Source: Jimgerdemannia flammicorona (taxonomy: Eukaryota > Mucoromycota > Endogonomycetes > Endogonales > Endogonaceae). Taken from it: a stretch of DNA of 16,689 nt. Where the stretch lies: assembly GCA_003990745.1 (NCBI GenBank), contig RBNI01003094.1:1-16689 (forward strand), given 5' to 3'. The stretch's first letter is position 1; every line of letters begins with the position of its first letter. Under the pieces are notes generated by a model. That model had not been told where the DNA came from and did not search any database. It saw only the letters and a program-made list of their open reading frames with translations. Shown piece by piece: positions 8,758 through 16,629 of the stretch. The translations under genes and the position numbers were made by a program.

Positions 8758-9191
8758 AGATATCATTACTAAGACTCAGGAGAATATGTGAATGTAGAGG
8801 GAGACTTAATTATTATATCAAGGACTGAACTAAAACTATCTTTATTTTGGATGAGACTGGGAGGTATTTATACAAGTTGGTTTATAATTTCTGACTAAGT
8901 ATAAGTAACTAATTTGGTAACTATGGTGAGATTTGTGATCATGACCTTTATTGTTAGGCAATGATCAATTGCTATAGCACTAATTACTGTAGTACTGATT
9001 GCTGCAGCACTGATTGCTATAGTGCCAGTTACTGCAGATAAGCTACATAGATATTATTTATTCATATCATTCATTATGTTCATCATTTATATATTGTATG
9101 TCACACTTGATTGATAGTGATATTATTGCTGGGTCATGTAATTGCTTATCTTATATCACATTTTGTCTATTTGTTTATTTGTTCTATTATA
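8758..9191 (-). repeat. LTR, copy 2 (minus orientation)
   Basis: Minus-strand copy of the LTR at 5327, starting TATAATAGAAC (TGT to TAT at the terminus). It keeps the TATAAATA box (complement at 8865-8872) and an AATAAA-like signal (complement at 8841-8847). It differs from copy 1 by many transitions and by a larger array of a 15-base repeat at 8967-9041. The 3' end is uncertain by a few bases. Confidence 0.65.
8967..9041. repeat. 15-bp tandem repeat inside LTR copy 2 (five units)
   Basis: Five consecutive 15-base units of the form RATTGCTGCAGCACT: 8967, 8982, 8997, 9012 and 9027. LTR copy 1 has about three units at the matching place (around 5488-5532). This is a replication-slippage type length difference in the presumed U3 region. 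Confidence 0.8.
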
Positions 9192-9426
9192 TCCTTCTTT
9201 TCTTAAAAGTCAATATTCTTATTGATTTGAAAATTGAGAACTAGGGGAGAGTAGGGTGGGGAATCTTTCTCAGTATTATTGTCTTCTCCAGTGGTTAGAT
9301 GGGTAGTTGCTGATAGCTCAATGTTAGTGCTCTGAATGAGTCAGTTCAAACTAGTTTGAATTGTAACTATTCCTGATTTGAACTGATTCAAATTGTGACT
9401 GCTCTAATCCAAAACTCCAAACCGGT

Positions 9427-9565
9427 GATTTGAATTACCAAATTTGAATCACCAAATTTGAACCATCAGATTCAAATCATCAGATTCAAATTGTCAGATT
9501 CAAATTACTGAATTTGAATCACCAAATTCAAATCTCGGCTGAATTTGAATCATCTGATTTGAATC
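9427..9565. repeat. 14-bp subterminal repeat array of the hAT element
   Basis: Units of 14 bases such as AAATTTGAATCACC and AGATTCAAATCATC start at 9440, 9454, 9468, 9482, 9496 and 9510, with related units up to 9565 and scattered TTTGAA/TTCAAA copies back to 9342. The core TTYRAA is near-palindromic, so units occur in both orientations. hAT elements characteristically carry many short subterminal motifs that bind the transposase; the location 100-240 bases inside the left end fits this role. Confidence 0.7.
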
Positions 9566-9659
9566 TTATAAACAAACAAAACTTATCATATAATTCACTT
9601 ATATGTATAAATAGAGGAATGTAAGAGAAAAATATTTGTATAAATACTAACATGAATAC

Positions 9660-9682
9660 ACACATATATATATATATATACA
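9660..9682. repeat. (TA)n microsatellite upstream of the hAT transposase start
   Basis: An alternating AT run of about 20 bases in the leader of the transposase. An ATG upstream of it (9652) is in frame but would translate the repeat as Ile-Tyr repeats, so it is not preferred as the start. Confidence 0.7.
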
Positions 9683-9860
9683 TCTATACATATGTTATGT
9701 CAACATTAACATCAATAGATCAGTTATTAGTATTTTCCAGTACTAGTGATACTTCAAGTCAGACTTCTTTAAATAATATTCCACACTATACTCCTCATTC
9801 CAAAGTTTGGCAATATTGTACTAAAACTAGGGAAAATGAAGTTACTTGCTAGTATTGCAG

Positions 9861-9862
9861 AT

Positions 9863-9899
<37 letters not shown>

Positions 9900-9911
9900 T
9901 TTAAAATATAG
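9861..9911 (+). other. candidate intron 1 of the hAT transposase
   Basis: Removing 9861-9911 joins YC to RQKYKTH in frame within the BED finger. The donor reads AG|ATAATT (GT changed to AT by one transition) and the acceptor AAATATAG|G. The intron body is almost wholly a T20A15 run. Confidence 0.5.
9865..9899. repeat. T20A15 homopolymer palindrome
   Basis: Twenty T followed by fifteen A, inside candidate intron 1. It can fold back on itself and is likely to vary in length or be misread. Confidence 0.9.
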
Positions 9912-10029
9912 GCAGAAATATAAAACACATGATAGTTCTATAACAAATATGATAAAGTATATAAAGGCTCAATATTTGAATAAAATGGAGTTAAATACAG
10001 TATTAAGTAAAATTGATATTCCAGCTATA

Positions 10030-10110
10030 GTAAGTAGGTGATCTCTTTTTTATTTTAGTATAAATTTGAAAATATATCTTTTATACTTAAAAAAAAACCC
10101 CCCAATTTAG
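10030..10110 (+). other. candidate intron 2 of the hAT transposase
   Basis: Intact donor GTAAGT at 10030 and acceptor AATTTAG at 10104-10110, 81 bases, typical fungal size. Splicing is phase 0 and joins IDIPAI to PYSALEFQNQLVH, restoring the frame that leads into DDQPF. Without it the frame meets a TGA at once. Confidence 0.65.
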
Positions 10111-10601
10111 CCATATTCTGCTCTGGAGTTTCAAAATCAGCTTGTTCATTAGATTGTATGTGATGATCAACCATTTATAGCAATTGAGAGTACTTCTTTA
10201 TGAAGTCTCTTTGGTCTTCTCAAGCCTAATTTATATATCCCAAGTGCTGATACTATTTATAATAATATTATGGAGACTTATAAAAAAGAATATAATAATC
10301 TCCATCAAAAGCTTCAGATAAAATATTAATAATATTAAGAATGTTATTGAATTAATTATAGTTACTGACTATATTTTAAATTTTACTATAGAATATTATG
10401 AGTAAAATTTCATTTATAATTGACATCTAAATATCTCCCAACATCATTTTGTTTCTTGGTATTACTGGACATTGAATTGATTCCAATTGGCAGCTTCAAA
10501 CTCTTACTCTTGACTTCATAAAGCTTGAGGGTCCTCACTCTGGAGAAAATATTGCAGAAGTATTTATAAACCATATTTACAAGCTTAGAATTACAACTAA
10601 G

Positions 10602-10722
10602 ATATAGGAGTTTTTTATTCTTAAACTAATATAAAAAGAGAATGAAAAAAAAAAAAAGCTTTTTACTTTTAATTATTAATTACTTTCTATACAATTTTAT
10701 ATAACAAAATTTTAAAATACAG
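10602..10722 (+). other. candidate intron 3 of the hAT transposase
   Basis: Removing 121 bases joins ...RITTK to ILAITIDNVSNN in frame, matching the hAT K-I-L-x-I-T-x-D-N spacing. Acceptor AATACAG is good; the donor reads AAG|ATATAGG, GT changed to AT by one G-to-A transition. The interior is AT-rich with an A13 run. Confidence 0.6.
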
Positions 10723-10916
10723 ATATTAGCTATTACAATAGATAATGTCTCTAATAATATCACATTTCTCTATATTTTGACAACAAAACTTCAATAAGAA
10801 AATATAATCTTTGATGTCAACAATAACTATATACAGTCTCTCTCCGGTACCTCTCAGGTTATACAACTTTTGGAAAGCAACTACAACATCGTTTTTGGAG
10901 AAAAAAGACTAGCAAC

Positions 10917-12941
10917 ATAGTGACTGACAGGTAATCTGAGGTATATACTGGGCAGGATGGCCTGAGCACATTTGACTGGCAGTATGTGGGGAGGGGCCCT
11001 GGCCTGGGGAGAGGTATGAGGGGGTTGCTGGCAGGTGGACATAGAAGGGGAGGAGGCAGTAGTGGAGGACAGGGATCTGGGAGGGCAAGCTTTGCTGAGA
11101 CGGTAAAGGAGAGAAGGCAGATATCAGGGCTGGAGGGTTGGTTGAGGAAAGGCAAGGAAACGGAGAAGGCAACAATATAGGGGGGAGTAGCCCTTGGCAG
11201 AGGGGGCAGTGGGGCTGGAGGTGTAGTGGCTGGGGGGGGTGTGACAGCTGATGGAGATGGGACTGCTAATCTGGAAAAAAATCCAGATGTGACTGTGGAT
11301 GGTGTGGCTGAGTGGCTGGGGCTTGGGAGACAAGGAAATTTGGCAGATAGTGTAATGGACCTGGCAGTGGCGCCATTACTCAAGAAATCGATCTCAGTAT
11401 TTGTGGTGACACTGTACTTCTAGGGCCTAGTAGTGATGGTGAAGATAGTACTGGGGCTAATTGCTAAGCAGGTGGCTGGAGCAGCATCTATGAAGTTTTT
11501 GAAGGGACTGGAGGGAGTGGAGGTGGGCTTTGAGGAGGTTGAGCCCTTGGAGGAAGCACTGAGGATTGGATTGATAGTTGGAGAGGTATGTGTTCTGATG
11601 GCATGATACCTGAAATAGGATCCCAGAGTAGTCCAACTGCTGGTGAAAGGGGTGCCTACAGTGACAGTGGTGGAGACAAGAAGGAGAGTTGAGGAAGTTA
11701 TGGTGGAGTATAGAGAGGTAGTGGATATTGGATTCAGAGTCTGGAAGGGGACCTTGCTCAGGACTGGGAATGTGGATGTGAAGATTCAGCTGGTGGGGAA
11801 AGAGGCCACTGGGAAGGCAAGGGACTGGCCTTCTGGTATGGTCTGGGGGGCGATCATGTGCAAGGTAACAAGGGTGAAAGGGAGTGAGGAGGAGGAAGAG
11901 GACCTATTGGAAGCGCTGGAAGAGTTGAGTGGTGTGGTGGAGTGGCAGGTGAAGGCTTGGAGGGCCTTTGAGGAGGTGATGCACTTGGAGGTAGTGAATG
12001 GGAAGCGGATTCAAGTGAGCAAGGAGCAGTAGAAATGAGATCAGGGATGTAGGAGACAGAAGGAACTGCTGGCAAAGATGAAGGGCAGGTCTCAGAAGGA
12101 TACAAGCAGGATGGTGGACACGGGGGGGGGCCAAAGCGAGTGTCTGGGCAGGTGAGGGAAGTGGGAGTACTAGGAAGGGGACTGGTGAGAACAAGAAGGC
12201 GACTGGCAAGAATCTGTATGTGGATGGTACACTGGAAGTTTGGGATGAGACATGGGAGGACTCCCCTACCCCTACTCTTCTTATCAGGTGGGGCTCAGCT
12301 TCCCAAAGTAGGGTGGTGGAGGATGTGCCAATGCGGGGGGCCCAGCAAGTGCAATTTGGAGTTCTGGAGGCAGCAAAAGGGGGACAAGTGGTGGCAGTCA
12401 GTGAGGAGGAACTGGTGGATGTTCCAGAGGAGTGGGATGAGGCTGCGAGTGCTAGGGCTAATACCACAATACTGGATGGTGGGAGGCCAGTGACCCCTGG
12501 AGGAAAGGAGGTGGGAAACCTACTTTGGATATATAGGATGATGAACAACCTAGTGGCTGAGAAGCTGGGAGAGGTGGACTTGAGGGTAATGAGCGATGAG
12601 TATTGGGTAAGGATCCTGCAGGGGGAGGGGTGGTGATGGCATTAAAGGTGGAAATTCTTGCAGTGTATCTGGAGGAGGAAGGCTATGAGGTAGATAAGGA
12701 GCAGGAGGCAGAGATGGTGGGAGTCACGGGAGAGAGGGCTGAATACTGCTAGACCAAGTGTCATGGATTGCAGCTCTGGCAGGAAGCCTGCCTGGAGTAC
12801 TGAGAGGAATTCGAGGAGAAAGCAGATGGGAAGATGAATGAGCTGTTGGCTGGACTAGAGGCTCAGAGGACTGAAGAGGAGGCGGTGACTGCAGAACATA
12901 ATCTGGACTTGGTGCAGGAGGAGATGAACATGGAGCAGTAG
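10917..12941 (+). pseudogene. LINE ORF1 protein, copy B (start codon lost, stops, frameshifts)
   Basis: Homologous throughout to 3430-1406. The start is ATA instead of ATG (10917-10919) and the sixth codon is TAA instead of CAA. Further stops: 11178 (in the TEKAT-I region), TAG at 11421-11423 where copy A has TGG, two near 11610, and TAG at 12030-12032. A G run at 12122-12130 has nine G against eight in copy A, shifting the frame; a one-base loss near 12630 shifts it back. The N-terminal segment is Gly/Arg-rich (GRGMRGLLAGGHRRGGGSSG); the C-terminal segment is acidic and probably coiled coil. It ends MEQ and TAG at the same place as copy A. Presumed RNA-binding partner of ORF2 by position; no named domain seen. 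Confidence 0.78.
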
Positions 12942-12971
12942 AGAAAGCTTGATAATACACCATTCTTCACT

Positions 12972-15900
12972 ATGAATAGTACAACCAACATTTTTTCTTT
13001 GAATATGAATGGGTTATGGGGCGCTTATCGACATAAGAACATTTTTACTTGGCTGAAGGGATTGGAGGCTGATCTCTTCCTCTTGCAGGATGTCAGGTGT
13101 GAGGATGATTTGGATAGACTAGAATAGATGAAGGAGTGGGGAGGTGAGGCAGTCTGGAAGGGCAAGGTTGGGATTCTGGTGTGGAAAGGCAGAGGGGAGA
13201 TAAGGGATATGCAGAGCTGGGGGGATAGATTGGTCTGGAGAGAGTGGATACACACAGATTGGGAGCCAGTTATGGTGGGCTCCTGTTACTGCCCTGCAGT
13301 ATGGGGTGAATGAGTGAATTGGGTGAAGGGCCTACAGGAGAGTGGAATTCTTGTGGAGGTTGGGGTGGATATGCTCAGTGGGGACTTCAATATGGTCCAA
13401 GATGTATTGAGGGATAGAACTGATGGAGGACGAGGAGCTGAGGGTCAGAGAGGAGGACTGGCAGCATGGGAGGAAGTAGAAAGACTGAGTGCTCTGGTGG
13501 ATGTGGGTAGAGAATGTTGGGGGGATAGGAGGATGTACATGCACTGGGCTGGGGGCCTGGGGATGAGGATTGATTGGATTCTGACAGCCAGCTGCTGGGG
13601 CTTGGATGTTTGGAAGTTGCTGGAGGTGGAATGGTGTCCTTGGTCAGATCATTGGGGGCTTTTAGGTCAGGGACATTTTGGAGAGAGTGGGGATGGGCCT
13701 GGACATTGGCATCTCAATTCCTCCTTACTAGATAACAAGATCCAGTGGGATGAGTGAGCTGAAGACATTCAGCTGAGAGTGGAGTGCTGGAGGCAGGAAG
13801 GTGCCCCAGTTGATATTTGGTGGATGAGGATGAAGGAGATGGCCAGGACCTACTGGAGTGAGGCTGGTAAGGAGGCTGGGAAACAGCAGAGGCAGTAGGT
13901 GTGGTGGGCTTCTAGTAGATTGTCTAGACTCTTGGAGGACTGGGTGGGACTGGTGATACTGGAGGGGGTGGAGGACTGGAGATTGATAAGGGCAAGGATG
14001 GAGGTGGTTGAACTACAACAGGTGTTGCAGAATGAGGCAGAGGCAAGGGTCCAGGGTCTGGCAGTGCAGCTTCATTGGTAGGGGTTAGAGGAAGGAGAGT
14101 AGCTCTCAAAGTTTCTCACAAGAGCCCTTCAGGCAAGAAGGGTGCAACAAAGGTGGGAGGGGGTGCTTAATGCTGATGGTATGTTGGTGCATAGTGTACA
14201 AGACATTCTTGGATCATTAAAGGAGTATTGGAGTAGATTGTGGAGTGAGGAGAAGGGTGGGGCAGATACTGAGGCCATTGACCAAGCATTGGAGGATTGG
14301 CACCCTACACGAGCAAATGGGCTGGGTGACTTAGTACTGCCAGTGCAAGAGGAGGAGAACCACCAGGTTCTTGCCATGACAACCTTGGGTATGGCGCCTG
14401 GAGAGGATGGTCTGCCCTGGGACTTCTGGAAGAAGATGGTGGGCATCCCAGGGGTACTGAGAGAGATGACAGCACTGTGTAATTGGATTCTACAGATGGG
14501 AAGATAGGTGGGGGAACAGGATCTGGGGCTGGTGATATTGCTTTATAAGAACAAAGGAAGGCAAGAGGACTGGAAGAACTGGAGGCCGATTATGTTACTG
14601 GATATGGACCGAAAGTTGGTTACCAAGGTGGTGGTCACAAGGTTGCAAAAGGTGGCCCAGCAAGTCTTAGGTGATGAGCAGAGGGGCTTTGTGGGAGGCC
14701 GGCTCATCAGAGATAGCACAGCATGAGTGTATGGAGTTATTGAAGGGGTATGAACCAGTGGACTAGATGGGCATCTGGTCTTTCTGGACCAGGAGAAGGC
14801 TTATGACTGAGTGTAATGAGTCTGGCTGGCAAAAGTATTGGATAGGATTGGGGTTCCACACCAGTTCAGGTCAGCCATGGTCAGCCTACTGAAAGGAAGC
14901 AGGGCTGCACTCATGTGTAATGGACACAGAGGGGTAGCATTTCCCCTGGGTAGGGGGGTGCCCCAGGGGGACCCACTGTCCCCCATTTTGTACACTCTTT
15001 CTCTAGAGCCCTTTATGGACAGAATCAGGCAGAAGATCATGGGGCTCTCTATCTTTGGCATTGGGTGGAATGTAGGGGCATTTGCAGATGACATGGTGGT
15101 CAGCCTGGGATCAATTGCAGATGTTGAGAAACTCAAGGAAATAGTGGAGTGGTATGAGGTGCACTCTGGGGCTAGGTTTAATTAGCATAAGTACAAAACA
15201 ATGGTGTTAGGCAATGGTCTGGTGGGAGGGGAGATTATTGGTACCATTGTCCCTGCTGGTGAGGCAGTAAGGTACTTGGGTATTTATCTATCAGTATATG
15301 GGTCAGTTTTGTCCAGACATTGGTGGGAGCAGTGGGTTGGTATCTGGGAGGAGGCCCTGCAGAGTTAGAGGGGCCACCAATTATCTCTAGCAGGACACAT
15401 TTCGATTCTGAACATCTATTGGCTGCTGAAATTGTAGTATCTGGCTTATCATCTGAACTTCCCAGCTTGGGTGGTGAAGCAATTGATGAAGCTGGCAAAG
15501 GGGTGGATCTGGGCTAGAAGGCAGAGTCAGATCAGCTGGGAGGTCTTGTCCTTACTGGTGGTGAGTGGGGGACTTGGGCTGGTTGACTTTCCTAAGAGGC
15601 TGCACTGCATGAGAGCATGGTGGCTGAAGAGAGCAGTGGAGTTGAGAGGGGGTGGTTGGGTCCCCCTACTGCAGAAAGTCTGGGAGATGAGGTCCTCTCT
15701 GAGGGGTTTGACTGGTGATCTCCTTGCACTTGTTGGTCTTCAGAACACTGAACAATTGTGATATAAAGGCTTCTGGTGAAGAGTAGCAGAGGGGGGTGCA
15801 CCACATTGGAATTAGGTGGCAGGGAAATGAAGGAGAGGCAGCTTGAGACCTAGCAATGTGGAGATGGGACCAAGTGTTACTGGGTGGTGCTCCCTTAATT

Positions 15901-16629
15901 GAGTTTGACATTGGTGATGGGATTGAGTGCCAATGGGGACCAGGCCAGGACCTGTGGCCTAGCAGTTGGCAAGGAGTAGGAATCAACAAGGAGTGGGACT
16001 GGTATAGCATTTGGGCCTGGAGTGCCAAGGTGAGGAGGTGGCTGCCGCTGAAGTACTGGGTGGTCTGATGGTGTGTGCTGAGGTGGAATGTCATGCTCAA
16101 CTTCTGCTCAGGTCACCTTATTGAGGGAGGGTGCTTTGACTGTGAAGAGTGTTATAATGTGGGGCAGGAAGGATGATATGTACAGATGTCTGAACATTGG
16201 CTAGGAGAGTGTGAGGTACTTAGTACCTTTTGGCAGACCATCGGGGTTCATTTGGGAGTAGGGGGTAGGGGAGCTGGCATGCAGGGGCGATGAGAGGATT
16301 TAAGGGATAGATTGGAGGGGGGGGTGGGGAAGGAATGGCTTATATTAGGCTGGGCTTTGGCCATTTGGGTGGGGCTGGCCAGTCACTGGTTATTTGTTTT
16401 TGAGGATGAGAGGAGACTTGGCTCAGAGGTCAGGCTGCTGAGGTGGCATAGCCTCATGGAAGACACCTTGACAGGCTGGTGGCTTGATTGGGGGTTGCAG
16501 GGGGGTTGAAGGCATCGTTTGGTGGAGAAAATCTATAGGCAGAGTGGAGGGAGGGTTGGAGTTGCAGGTGAGAAAGTGGTCTTTGTTCGTATAGGTGGGG
16601 GGAGTTGTACCCCTATGGGGATAGGGTAG
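12972..16629 (+). pseudogene. LINE ORF2: APE endonuclease, reverse transcriptase, CCHC finger (copy B)
   Basis: About 1,219 codons. Endonuclease: SLNMNGLWG (from 12996), LLQDVR, SGDFN (13377-13391), SDH (13644-13652). RT: MAPGEDGLPWDFWKKM (14391-14438), WRPIMLLDMDRK then QRGFVGGR (about 14580-14700), FLDQEKAYD (14783 on), RGVPQGDPLSP (14952-14984), and the catalytic FADD (15081-15092), all in one frame interrupted by stops. GGLGLVDFPKRLHCMRAWWL (about 15570-15630) is the usual LINE post-RT block. A frameshift between about 15765 and 15850 leads to a C-terminal zinc finger, CEEC-x14-H-x4-C (16141-16212), like zf-RVT. Stops at 14505 and 14724, two or more near 14805, and one at 15183 make it dead. 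A TGA at 16507 precedes further coding-like sequence to TAG 16627-16629. Confidence 0.9.

Larger units (their letters stand above)
8435..9324 (-). repeat. right arm of the inverted repeat (minus orientation)
   Basis: Reverse complement of 5191-6082. Read on the minus strand it gives the C-terminal codons of the unidentified ORF (9324 to about 9225), a purine tract, an LTR (9191-8758) and the 5' internal region (8757-8435). The inner junction at 8434/8435 falls at the end of the dUTPase; the outer junction at 9324/9325 is abrupt and is where hAT sequence starts. The arm therefore probably continues beyond the hAT, outside the window. Confidence 0.85.
9325..10835 (+). mobile_element. hAT DNA transposon, left end to mid-transposase (interrupted)
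   Basis: The left end is fixed at 9325 because the gypsy-derived arm stops exactly there: homology to 5191-5199 ends at ATGT, and TAGTGCTCTGAATG begins. TAGTG is an acceptable hAT terminal start (C/TAGNG). The preceding 8 bases, 9317-9324 (CTCAATGT), are the candidate target-site duplication. A 370-base 5' region with subterminal repeats precedes a transposase pseudogene on the plus strand. At about 10836 it is interrupted by LINE copy B, and its right half is outside the window. Confidence 0.75.
9697..10835 (+). pseudogene. hAT transposase with BED finger, 5' two-thirds (pseudogene)
   Basis: Start taken at ATG 9697 (MSTLTSIDQLL), after the microsatellite. SKVWQYCTKTRENEVTC, a stop (Gln lost) and YC form the first half of a BED zinc finger; KTHDSSITNMIKYI is its second half, with the final His as Tyr. 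Then come DDQPFIAIE (10162-10188), LKPNLYIPSADTIYNNI, a DIWTS-type motif with Trp as stop (10422-10436), LGITGH-stop-IDSNWQLQ, LEGPHSGENIAEVF, and ITIDNVSNN (10732-10758, the RNase H-fold Asp region of hAT). This is the standard order for hAT transposases; the expected RCxxHxxNL block and dimerisation domain are missing because LINE copy B follows. Three introns are needed to keep the frame, plus an unexplained frame change between about 10320 and 10420. Confidence 0.88.

Noticed and set aside
9427..9565. CRISPR-like array
   Set aside because: Units are contiguous 14-mers with no spacers, in a eukaryotic transposon end; they are subterminal or minisatellite repeats.
9652..9696. Upstream ATG at 9652 as transposase start
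   Set aside because: It would translate a TA microsatellite as Ile-Tyr repeats; the ATG at 9697 gives a typical hAT N-terminus.
12700..12830. CCHC knuckle in LINE ORF1 (CxxxCH then Cys)
   Set aside because: Spacing does not fit CxxCxxxxHxxxxC and there is no second half; treated only as a Cys cluster.
10859..13544. Pro/Ser-rich open frames on the minus strand
   Set aside because: The same shadow effect opposite LINE copy B.
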